This document shows, piece by piece, positions 52,038 to 59,936 of a DNA stretch of 64,000 nucleotides. Position numbers and translations under genes: made by a program. The notes under the pieces are model-generated. The model was not told the DNA's origin. It ran no database searches and saw only the letters and a program-made list of their open reading frames with translations. How positions within the stretch are numbered: position 1 is the stretch's first letter; each line of letters starts with the position of its first letter. This stretch comes from Deferribacteres bacterium (lineage in GTDB: Bacteria > Zhuqueibacterota > Zhuqueibacteria > Zhuqueibacterales > Geothermadaptataceae), in assembly GCA_020633655.1 (NCBI GenBank), contig JACKDF010000002.1:509179-573178 (forward strand), in the 5' to 3' direction.

Positions 52038-52894
52038 ATAACAACCATAAATTACAGGAAATATTAGTTGGACTCGCCCTCAGTGGCGGCGCAATTCGTG
52101 GCGCCGCACATATCGGCATTCTGAAGACACTGTTGGAGAACAAGATTCGCATCGATGCCATTTCCGGCACGAGCGCAGGCGCTATGGTGGCGGCATTGCT
52201 GGCTTTTGATGTCTCAATAGAGAAAATGGCTGAACTCATCTCTAACATGAACTGGTACCGAATCTCCAATTTCGCTATTCCCAAACTTGGATTACTCAGT
52301 AATGCAGAATTGGGTGATCATTACATTCAGCTTCTTGGTGATGTAAATATCGAAGACGCAAACATCCCGCTTTCCATCGTTGCGACGGACATTTCCACAG
52401 GGGAAAAAGTTGTGTTGCAGCGGGGGAATCTTGCGATGGCAATCCGTGCCAGTGCAGCCGTCCCTGGAATGTACCGGCCTGTGGAATTTGACGGACGCTT
52501 GCTGGTGGACGGAATGCTGGTGGAAAATACACCGATATCACCTCTGGAAGAAATGGGAGTACCGTGCATTTTGGCTTCTCATTTAAGTGCTGATCGAAAC
52601 TATATAAAACCGGATAGCCTCATCGATGTGATGATCAATGCTTTTGAAATTGCCATAGATTCCAACAACCAGCACCATCTGCAAAAAGCCGATTTTGTTA
52701 TTGCACCCGATCTCAGCCAATTCAGCAGGACGAATCCTGATAATATCCCGGCTCTCATCGAAGCAGGAGCGCGCGATACACGACGTGTCATTGCAGACAT
52801 CAAAAAACTGGTGGAGAGCACATACCGCCGTCATTCAAGTAATCCTCTGCTTTTTGTGCCACAGTGGATTGAGGACAAATTGGGGGAGAAGTAA
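52034..52894 (+). CDS. Patatin-like phospholipase
   Basis: The 286-residue protein has the patatin oxyanion loop LALSGGAIRGAAHIG near residue 14, the nucleophile elbow SGTSAGAM (GxSxG) near 45 and the catalytic Asp in LLVDGMLVENTP near 160, so the Ser-Asp dyad is complete. No signal peptide. It should hydrolyse acyl esters of phospholipids (RssA/YlbK-like size). Coupled with the preceding envelope protein, a role at the inner membrane is likely. Confidence 0.93.
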   Translation: MNNNHKLQEILVGLALSGGAIRGAAHIGILKTLLENKIRIDAISGTSAGAMVAALLAFDVSIEKMAELISNMNWYRISNFAIPKLGLLSNAELGDHYIQLLGDVNIEDANIPLSIVATDISTGEKVVLQRGNLAMAIRASAAVPGMYRPVEFDGRLLVDGMLVENTPISPLEEMGVPCILASHLSADRNYIKPDSLIDVMINAFEIAIDSNNQHHLQKADFVIAPDLSQFSRTNPDNIPALIEAGARDTRRVIADIKKLVESTYRRHSSNPLLFVPQWIEDKLGEK

Positions 52895-52923
52895 ATCCAT
52901 TCTGTACCCTGTTACAATTTGCA

Positions 52924-53763
52924 CTATGCCAAATCTATTCCCAACTCCTGCCGGTACTTCTCCAGGTTTTCCGACTTAAAATCACGATGCGTGCGACATG
53001 GTTTGCAGATAAAATGCCCATCCGGGCACACAATTGTATTTTTATAAATCCCACCACAGTGCAGGCACTCCTCCTTTCGTGGCAGGTGTTTTCGAACGAG
53101 TTGTTTTTCGCAAACCGGGCATTTGTAGGCGCGGTGGTGTGTAAAATGTGCATGGACGAAACGAAATGCCCATTGGGGTGTTGGCCACACCATTGTGGTG
53201 ATGCGTGTGATATTTCCCCTCTTAATATTTTCCAATACTTCTTTTTTGTCACGTCCCGGAACCATGTTGTGGCACTGACCGATCGATTGTACATCCTTGG
53301 AATCGGAATTCGCCACCAGGGGGACGCCGCGATTGGCTAAAGCAATGTGTGCGAATGTGTTTGGGAATAAAATAGGCCCGGCGCGAAAATTAAATACCTC
53401 GATCGCGTCGAAGGATAAATGCCTGTATTTTCCCACGGGTAGAAGTGAATGATAAATGAGGAACGGGTGTGGAAGGATAGCCAGACCGCCTTGCTCATGA
53501 ATGAGCCCGATAGTCTCTTCCGGGCTGCGAAAATCAGGAATATTTTCTTTGATATCGATTGCTAAAATATGCCCGCCCGCACTTTCGACCTCCTGCCCGA
53601 CGAGAATGAGAAACTCCGGCAGGCGTTTTTGCACCCATAGCGCGAGGGATATATCAAAAAAATTTGTGATGGCGATCGCATCAATTTTCTGCTTTTGCAA
53701 AACATCACGGATTTCCTGTAAATTGTGAGCACGTTTTATATGCACATGTAAGTCAATTTTCAT
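52924..53763 (-). CDS. PHP-domain metal phosphoesterase with C-terminal zinc ribbons
   Basis: The 279-residue protein starts KIDLHVHIKRAHNL, the PHP motif, followed by QEVESAGGHILAID, LAILPHPF and a later NSDSKD, giving a plausible trinuclear metal site. Residues about 220-270 form a Cys/His-rich tail: YKCPVCEKQ, CLHCGGIY and CPDGHFICKPCRTH, three pairs fitting two zinc sites. PHP proteins hydrolyse phosphate esters or nucleic-acid ends; the zinc tail may bind nucleic acid or protein. This fusion is not one I recognise as a named family. Convergent with the patatin gene. Confidence 0.82.
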   Translation of the reverse strand: MKIDLHVHIKRAHNLQEIRDVLQKQKIDAIAITNFFDISLALWVQKRLPEFLILVGQEVESAGGHILAIDIKENIPDFRSPEETIGLIHEQGGLAILPHPFLIYHSLLPVGKYRHLSFDAIEVFNFRAGPILFPNTFAHIALANRGVPLVANSDSKDVQSIGQCHNMVPGRDKKEVLENIKRGNITRITTMVWPTPQWAFRFVHAHFTHHRAYKCPVCEKQLVRKHLPRKEECLHCGGIYKNTIVCPDGHFICKPCRTHRDFKSENLEKYRQELGIDLA

Positions 53764-53862
53764 TTCAAACTGGATTTCAATTTTTAAGTTTATAAATTAG
53801 GCGTTCACTGTATATTCTACTCGTGCGTAATCGTTTGCAACGTAAAAAGGATCGGGATAAAA

Positions 53863-54744
53863 TTGCAAGGACAAAGTAGAAACAATATTCTCAAAAAATG
53901 GAATCAGCGAAACTTCCTGCTTTTTTTCCTTTTGCTAGTTGTATTTTTCATTGCTGAGCTGAGCTTTAATTTTATTGAAATGGGACTTGGACGTTATCTC
54001 GTGTGGCAAAATGAAGGACGCGAACGTACCGGGCGCAGCTGGGTTGATGCGAAAAATATTACGGCTGCCGGATCCCGGCTGGAAGACTATTCTCAAAAAT
54101 TAAGACAACAGGAACAAAAGCTTAACGAGATTCAAACCTTTCATCAATTGCTGCAATTTCTGCAGACATCCCATCAGGTATCGTTGCCAGCGAACCATTA
54201 CCTGCATATTTATAACAGCCTCCCCTTAAAACTCAATTCCGTGCTCATCCCGCCGGATTCCCTGATTTTTTATCGCAGTGATGGGATGCTGGAAAATGTT
54301 TATGTAGAACTGAATAACAATGGTTTTCGCAATGTCTTTTTGGACCGGAATAATCAAATTTTGGCCGAAAACACCCTCGACAGGAATGCTTTGGACATGT
54401 TATCCAGAAACGGTACCAGCCAGATTCTTGATGTTTCCAACGAAGAACGTTTTCAGGCACGGACGTTTTCCCTCGTTCGCTTCCAGCAGTTGCTGGATGA
54501 AATATCTTTTGAAACCAAAAACAGCTTTTTAAGCGCGATGCCGGCGCTGGTTGAGCTTGCAAGCCCGACAACGAGAGTGGCGATATCAAACGAAATCACC
54601 AATAATTTCCATGAAGTGGCAATCGCCAATGATAATTTGCGTGCCGTTGTATACTATATTCCTGCGGACTGGATTAACGAACTAATTGAGGTATTTGAGG
54701 AACAGGATTTCGAGCAAACCCATGACGAAGAATCTCTTTTATAG
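53863..54744 (+). CDS. Bitopic membrane protein of unknown function next to a class A PBP
   Basis: The 293-residue protein begins with TTG (53863) behind AAAAGGATCGGG. It has one membrane helix near residue 20 (FLLFFLLLVVFFIAELSFNFIEM), a coiled segment (SRLEDYSQKLRQQEQKLNEIQ) and a mixed alpha/beta periplasmic part with no recognised family. Its 3' end overlaps the PBP gene by 23 bp. Tight coupling suggests a partner of the PBP, for example a regulator or scaffold, which is inference. Confidence 0.72.
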   Translation: MQGQSRNNILKKWNQRNFLLFFLLLVVFFIAELSFNFIEMGLGRYLVWQNEGRERTGRSWVDAKNITAAGSRLEDYSQKLRQQEQKLNEIQTFHQLLQFLQTSHQVSLPANHYLHIYNSLPLKLNSVLIPPDSLIFYRSDGMLENVYVELNNNGFRNVFLDRNNQILAENTLDRNALDMLSRNGTSQILDVSNEERFQARTFSLVRFQQLLDEISFETKNSFLSAMPALVELASPTTRVAISNEITNNFHEVAIANDNLRAVVYYIPADWINELIEVFEEQDFEQTHDEESLL

Positions 54745-56737
54745 CTTTATTGCATTATGCAGTCTGGTTCTGGTAATTGTCTACGCTGGTTTTTTCTACA
54801 TCAGTTCGACTTTACCTTATATACCGAACGACTTGCGCCAGTTGGTCTTTTCGCAACCTACTGAAATTTTTGCTGATGACGGTTCCCTCGTTTATTCCCT
54901 GCGCGGGCAGGAATATGTACCACTGGAGCAAATCAGCCCGAATTTTTACAACGCGCTTGTCGCCACAGAGGATGCAAAATTCTATTCCCATCACGGCATT
55001 GATCCCCTCGGTTTGATGCGTGCTGTTATTTTTATGGGTAAGCGCGGCGGTGGTTCCACTTTGACGCAGCAACTGGGAAAAGTACTCTTTTTTACCTATC
55101 GCAGTGAGATCCTCCGGAAATTCAAGGATATGCTGCTGGCAATGCAACTGGAAAGCATGTTCAGCAAGGATCAAATTCTTGAAGCCTACTGCAATTTTGT
55201 CTATTTCGGCGGCTCGGCCTATGGAATCGAGGATGCGTCGCAACAATATTTTAGTAAGCCGGCGAGCGATTTGAGTATTGCCGAAGGCGCCATGCTTGCA
55301 GGTATCATTAACGCACCGAATCTGTTTAATCCCTTCACCAATCCCGAACGTGCCAAAACACGCCAGCGCCTCGTTCTCTCTCGTATGAAAAAAGTAGGCT
55401 TGTTGAGTGAAGATGAATTTGACCAGGCTCTGACTGATTCACTTACTTATGTTTCCCGCCGGCAACGCGGCAGCGATTATGTCGACTATGTATTGGCACA
55501 AGCAGGTGAATTATTTGGCGACGATGCAGTGCAATATGGCGGATTGAAGATTTATACAGCGCTTGATCCCGATCTGCAACGCGTTGCGGAGCGCGCATTA
55601 AGTGATGGCATTGCACGCCTGGAGGCATCTCTGGACACGACAGGAGCGGAACTCCAAGGAGCAATGGCGGTGGTCTCTGTTGCAACCGGTGAAGTAAAGG
55701 CGCTTATCGGCGGGCGCAAACGGATTCCCGGCGGCTTTAACCGTGCTGTAAGTGAAAACCGTCACGTGGGTTCGGGTATCAAACCGTTTATTTATTACAC
55801 CGCGATGGAGAAGCTCGACCTTACACCGCGATCGGTGCGAATGGATACGGCGACTTCCTTTTACGCCGGCCCCGGGCAACCGCTGTGGCGTGTGCGTAAC
55901 TTTGATCGAATATATCGTGGGCCTGTCACCTTGAAATGGGCGCTTATGCAATCGATCAATGTTGTTTCCGCTCAAATTACCAAGGAATTAACCCCCGAAG
56001 TGGTCGTCGATGCAGCGAAACGCTTCGGCATCACATCCCCTTTTGAACCGAATATTTCTCTTTCCATTGGTACCGGGAGTACTTCACCCTTGCAGATGGC
56101 TTCTGCGTACGCCATCTTTGCCCGCAACGGAATGTATTATCCGCCAGTCTGCATCAAAAGGGTCGAAGATGCCGGCGGTATCGTCATTCATAAAGCACTC
56201 ATACGTTTTGGCGATCAGCGGCTCGACGAAAAGTTGAGTTACATGACGCTGGATATGATGAAAGGCTATTTCAGTGACCTGATCAACAACGGCCGAATAA
56301 TTCGGGCGAATGGTTTTCGCGCCCCTGGGGCAGGCAAAACCGGCACGAGTACGGATTACACAGACGCATGGTTCAACGGTGTGACAAGCTCCCTTTCGGC
56401 GACGGTGTGGGTTGGTTACGACCGCAATTATCAGATGTATCGCAAGAATCGCCGCGGTGTGACCGGTACTTTTGGCGCTGTACCGATCTGGGCAAATTTT
56501 ATGCGTGTAGCGCAAAGACGTTATCCTGCGCGGGAATTTAAAATGCCCGACGGCTTAAAACAGGAAATTGTCGACCGCATTACTGGCTGGCCAACGTTTG
56601 ACGAAAACAGAGCTTTGCCGGTGGTTTTGCCGGAAAAGGATGCAAGCGGCATTCTCGATCTCGATTTGGATATCCGCGGTATTGAACAGGATAGTTTGGA
56701 AGTTGACAGCCTGAATAGTGATTTTGATGAGTTTTAG
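54722..56737 (+). CDS. Bifunctional class A penicillin-binding protein (PBP1a-like)
   Basis: I place the start at ATG 54722. The 671-residue protein has a cytoplasmic tip, one membrane helix (LFYSFIALCSLVLVIVYAGFFYI) and a GT51 glycosyltransferase domain with ATEDAKFYSHHGIDPLGLMRA, GGSTLTQQLGKVLFF and QILEAYCNFVYFGGSAYGIEDASQQYF. The transpeptidase domain shows SGIK (SxxK) in RHVGSGIKPFIYYTAME, SIN (SxN) in LMQSINVVSAQ and KTGTSTDYTDAWFNG (KTG). It polymerises and cross-links peptidoglycan at the inner membrane. The start lies inside the preceding gene. Confidence 0.95.
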   Translation: MTKNLFYSFIALCSLVLVIVYAGFFYISSTLPYIPNDLRQLVFSQPTEIFADDGSLVYSLRGQEYVPLEQISPNFYNALVATEDAKFYSHHGIDPLGLMRAVIFMGKRGGGSTLTQQLGKVLFFTYRSEILRKFKDMLLAMQLESMFSKDQILEAYCNFVYFGGSAYGIEDASQQYFSKPASDLSIAEGAMLAGIINAPNLFNPFTNPERAKTRQRLVLSRMKKVGLLSEDEFDQALTDSLTYVSRRQRGSDYVDYVLAQAGELFGDDAVQYGGLKIYTALDPDLQRVAERALSDGIARLEASLDTTGAELQGAMAVVSVATGEVKALIGGRKRIPGGFNRAVSENRHVGSGIKPFIYYTAMEKLDLTPRSVRMDTATSFYAGPGQPLWRVRNFDRIYRGPVTLKWALMQSINVVSAQITKELTPEVVVDAAKRFGITSPFEPNISLSIGTGSTSPLQMASAYAIFARNGMYYPPVCIKRVEDAGGIVIHKALIRFGDQRLDEKLSYMTLDMMKGYFSDLINNGRIIRANGFRAPGAGKTGTSTDYTDAWFNGVTSSLSATVWVGYDRNYQMYRKNRRGVTGTFGAVPIWANFMRVAQRRYPAREFKMPDGLKQEIVDRITGWPTFDENRALPVVLPEKDASGILDLDLDIRGIEQDSLEVDSLNSDFDEF

Positions 56738-57118
56738 CCTGCTTCCGTCATACAATGCGCAAGGTAGATGATGGGCCGGGGGGATCCCCTGCCCACTGTT
56801 GTGGAATTTTGCTATTCTTTAAATCATTCGTTCGTTTGTTCGAAACGTCCAGGCTGTGTGAAAATGCAGCGTAAACCGGTCGCAGAGCCTGTCGAAGCGC
56901 CCGGTTGAGCGTGAGTCCGGCTTCGATACTTCGACTTTACTCAGTACAGGCAAGCTCAGCCTCCGTGAAGTTTAAACGTTTTCACACAGTTTGGTCATGC
57001 CGGTTTGCGTTTCTTGCAATACCGGCATCCCCCGGAATCACAACAGGCGCTTTAGAATTTTTCGTAAAATCGTGCCTGAATCATATTCTGCTTAAGAGCT
57101 GTCAGATTTTGCAGCTCA
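56738..57118. repeat. Repeat-rich gap: MITE-like element plus hairpins
   Basis: CTGTGTGAAAA (56854-56864) and its exact complement TTTTCACACAG (56979-56989) enclose 136 bp with internal dyads (GAGCCTGTCGAAGC, GGCAAGCTCAGCCTCC), a MITE-like layout. To the right, ATGCCGGT (56997-57004) and ACCGGCAT (57021-57028) form a perfect hairpin followed by CCCCCGG, resembling the stem found in the 152-bp units near 62 kb. No gene was seen. Confidence 0.6.
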
Positions 57119-57976
57119 CTACAAATATCCCCACAACAAGCTCTCAGCTTGCGCCAGATACCCCGTCCCGAATAAATTCAGATGATTCAAAACATTGTAG
57201 AGTTTGTAAATATTGCTGCGTTCGCGCCAGCCGTGGGGCAGGGGAAAGGCCTCGTCGTAGGCCTCATAAAATTGCGGTTGAAATCCCCCGAATAACATCG
57301 TCATGGCCAGATCCGCTTCGCGATGGCCGTAGTACACAGCCGGATCGATGAGCACCGCTTCTCCGGATTCGGCAATCATGAAATTGCCTGACCACAGATC
57401 GCCGTGCAAAACACAGGGTGGTTCTTCACTCCCCTGTAAAATTTGTTCAATTCGTGTTTCCAGTTTGGAAAATCCACGGCGCAATTTTGGGGAGAGAAAA
57501 CCGTTTTTCTCTGCAAGACGAATTTGGAAGGTTAAGCGCTTGTTGAAATAGAATTTTGTCCAGTTAAAAATTTCATCCTCTTCGGCTAAATTTTTTTGTA
57601 CCGTTGCACCGATGAAGTTGTCCTCGAAAAAGCCGTAACTCTCACCGATAAATCGATGCATTTGCGCAAATTGCCGCCCGAAGGTCTCAAAAAAATTTTT
57701 CCCACCAAGGCCGCTCGCGATATATTCCAGCACGAGAAAATCATGCTCCAGATACAAAACCTGTGGCACGCGAAGCGCCTGCGCTTTGGCGAGTTCCCGC
57801 AAACCATTGGCTTCTTTTTCAAACACCGAGTTGCCGGCAACACCCGATTTTACAAAAAGCTCCCGGCCGGATTTTAATGTGATTTTCTCTGCCTGTGCGA
57901 TGCAACCACCCCCAACTGTACCGGAAGTGGCAACAGGTTCTCCCGCCCAGACTTCAATCCGTTCGTGTACATTCAT
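57119..57976 (-). CDS. Fructosamine kinase family protein
   Basis: I use ATG 57974-57976, one base after the stop of the phosphatase gene. The 285-residue protein has the kinase-like fold: FVKSGVAGNSVFEKEANGLRELA (ATP Lys and Glu), LVLEYIASG hinge, CVLHGDLWSGNFMI catalytic loop and VLIDPAVYYGHREADLAMTMLFGGF. Fructosamine 3-kinases phosphorylate Amadori products so that they fall off proteins; bacterial members act on glycated amines. Stop and start of this pair almost touch. Confidence 0.92.
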   Translation of the reverse strand: MNVHERIEVWAGEPVATSGTVGGGCIAQAEKITLKSGRELFVKSGVAGNSVFEKEANGLRELAKAQALRVPQVLYLEHDFLVLEYIASGLGGKNFFETFGRQFAQMHRFIGESYGFFEDNFIGATVQKNLAEEDEIFNWTKFYFNKRLTFQIRLAEKNGFLSPKLRRGFSKLETRIEQILQGSEEPPCVLHGDLWSGNFMIAESGEAVLIDPAVYYGHREADLAMTMLFGGFQPQFYEAYDEAFPLPHGWRERSNIYKLYNVLNHLNLFGTGYLAQAESLLWGYL

Positions 57977-57977
57977 G

Positions 57978-58451
57978 TTAAAGCTCTTTTTTGATTTTCT
58001 CCAGTAAACCTGCACAGGCGTCTTCGAGCAGATCGAGAACCAGCTCGAAACCCGCGCTGCCGCCGTAATAGGGATCGGGGACGGATTGCTCTGTGCACAC
58101 TTTACAGAAATCGGTCATTTTGAACATTTTATGACCATAACTGCCGCTGCTGTCCATTGCACGCAAATCGCGCATGTTGTCGTCATCCATGCCGATGATG
58201 TAATCGAATTTTTCAAAATCCACGACTGGTTTCACAGGCCGGGAAATGCTGGTGAGTTCATAGCCGCGACGGCGGGCGTGTTTTTGCATGCGGCCGTCCG
58301 CAGCTTCTCCCGCGTGGTATGAGATGGTGCCCGCAGAATCGCAGGAGATTTGCTTTTCCATTCCGGCTTTGCGAATAAGTCCATTCATCACAGCCTCAGC
58401 ACTTGGGGAACGGCAGATATTGCCCATGCAAACAAAGAGTATTTTTTTCAT
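57978..58451 (-). CDS. Low-molecular-weight protein-tyrosine phosphatase
   Basis: The 157-residue protein has the P-loop CMGNICRSPSAEAV with Cys8 and Arg14 and the acid loop VPDPYYGGSAGF near residue 128. It is the standard length of the family. It removes phosphate from tyrosines, and in many bacteria from deglycation intermediates; the fructosamine kinase next to it supports protein-repair coupling (LMW-PTP and fructosamine kinase are often neighbours). Confidence 0.95.
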   Translation of the reverse strand: MKKILFVCMGNICRSPSAEAVMNGLIRKAGMEKQISCDSAGTISYHAGEAADGRMQKHARRRGYELTSISRPVKPVVDFEKFDYIIGMDDDNMRDLRAMDSSGSYGHKMFKMTDFCKVCTEQSVPDPYYGGSAGFELVLDLLEDACAGLLEKIKKEL

Positions 58452-58489
58452 AGTGTGAGAATTTAATTTTGTTGTTTAAAAACATGAAA

Positions 58490-58566
58490 ATTCGGTCACT
58501 GAGCTTGCCGAAGTGCCCGAATTTGAGCGTGGAACCGGTCGTTTCGACAAGCTCAACGTCCGGTTG
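58490..58566. repeat. Imperfect inverted repeat (GAGCTTGCCGAAG/GACAAGCTCAACG)
   Basis: CGGTCACTGAGCTTGCCGAAGTGCCC pairs imperfectly with the later CGTTTCGACAAGCTCAACGTCCGG across the AATTTGAGCGTGGAACCGGT centre. This word (CTGAGCTTG-CGAAG) is a common intergenic stem in many genomes. It is in the gap between the phosphatase and methyltransferase genes. Related words occur at 56885-56910 and 59770. Confidence 0.6.
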
Positions 58567-58680
58567 CTTGCTCTTCAACAATCGCTTCAGCGTTAGATAT
58601 CGGCGAATTTGTAAAGCGGACAAGATAGAAAATAGGCTGCAATTATAAAAGGGGAAATCCTCAAAGCGAAAATAACAGGT

Positions 58681-59445
58681 CTAATCGAGTTTTCCGTAGT
58701 AAATTTGCGTGCGGTAGTCCAGACGCACGAAGCCGTTTTTTTCATGCTTTGCAAATAAAATGTCCAGATCCTTTACCATTGCTGCGTATCCCGAATCGTT
58801 GCGACCGGGCATGTAGGAGGAACTGAGCACACGACCGAGCAGGGCATCACGGTCCCGGTCCTGATGGTTGGCAAATTCTGCATAATGGCATGGTGCCGGT
58901 GCGAAAAAAGCCTGCATTTCGTTTGCATTAAATTGTTTATGGTCCACAGTTTTGTAATCCACAGCATGTTTTTGCAGAAAGCGCTCATACGCCGATAAAA
59001 ACAGCGTCGTGTCGGTCTCGCGGTCGTTCCACAAAACCACCAGGTGCCCGCCGGGTTTGAGAATGCGCTGGCATTCCTGTTTGAATTGCGGCAAATCGAA
59101 CCAATGAAACGCCTGCGCAGCCGTAACAAAATCTACACTGTTGTTCGGCAGCGTCGTCGTTTCTGCGGGCGCTGCGACACTATAAAATTTTGGGAATGCC
59201 TGCAAGAGCTCCTCCGCAGCCAGGCGCATGCCCTCGTTCGGCTCGACGCCGTGAACCGTGCAGCCGCGTTCAAGTAAGAGTTTTGAAAAAATTCCTGTAC
59301 CGGAGCCAATGTCTGCGATAACGAATTGTGACGTGAGTTGGCAGTGCGCGGCCAAATGCTCGAGGACAGCTTGCGGATATGATGGCCGGTATTTGACATA
59401 ATCCGCAACACGGTCGGAGAAGCGGGTGGTGGGATTTATTTTCAT
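58681..59445 (-). CDS. Class I SAM-dependent methyltransferase
   Basis: I use ATG 59443-59445. The 254-residue protein has motif I VIADIGSGTGIFSKLLLERGCTVHGVEPN near residue 40, motif II/post-I PNNSVDFVTAAQAFHWFDLPQF and LKPGGHLVVLWNDRE. It is close to the FkbM/UbiE-like methyltransferase 11 group and likely methylates a small molecule. The substrate is unknown. It is the last minus-strand gene before the repeat-rich gap ahead of the STAND gene. Confidence 0.9.
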   Translation of the reverse strand: MKINPTTRFSDRVADYVKYRPSYPQAVLEHLAAHCQLTSQFVIADIGSGTGIFSKLLLERGCTVHGVEPNEGMRLAAEELLQAFPKFYSVAAPAETTTLPNNSVDFVTAAQAFHWFDLPQFKQECQRILKPGGHLVVLWNDRETDTTLFLSAYERFLQKHAVDYKTVDHKQFNANEMQAFFAPAPCHYAEFANHQDRDRDALLGRVLSSSYMPGRNDSGYAAMVKDLDILFAKHEKNGFVRLDYRTQIYYGKLD

Positions 59446-59936
59446 AATTTTGTGTTCCGAAAGTGAGTTGATGGGAATAATTTTGGGGATCAATTAAGGG
59501 ATGTTTTGCGAAAGGTGCAAATGAAAATTGCAAGGTGCGACGCACTTCATACCGGAGCTTTATGGCAGCAAAAAAACATGAAGGTATATTGGAAGAAAGT
59601 GCGTCGCACCTTTACTTGCTAAATTCGCAGCACAACGATGATTCAGTATCCCTATTCAACACTCAATAAACAAAGACCAAATTTGAAAATAGAACATCCC
59701 TCGCAACCACGGAAGCATTATCTGCGAGAGAAAGCGGACGCTGAGACTGTATCTGCGAAAGAAAGCGGACGCTGAGCCTGCCGAAGCGGGAGCGCCGTTC
59801 CACCTCCAGCGAACAAATTTCTTTTTATGAACTCGCCTGAACTCCTTATTTTTTAGCTTTTTAATCGAAGGATAATTCCCTATGTTTACACAAGAAAGAA
59901 TACTGTGTTGTACGAAAAAAATATACGGGAGGGGAC
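59446..59936. repeat. Repeat-rich gap: REPIN-like pair and a 31-bp tandem duplication
   Basis: Copy one of the palindrome is 59535-59545 (centre 59540, GTGCG-A-CGCAC). Copy two is 59599-59609 (centre 59604, GTGCG-T-CGCAC). The flanks AAG and CACTTC mirror each other, so the pair is in inverted orientation. Two direct copies of a 31-bp unit (TATCTGCGAGAGAAAGCGGA start) lie at 59719-59749 and 59750-59780, differing at two positions. The rest is unstructured and leads into a GGAGGGGACATG start for the STAND gene. Confidence 0.82.
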
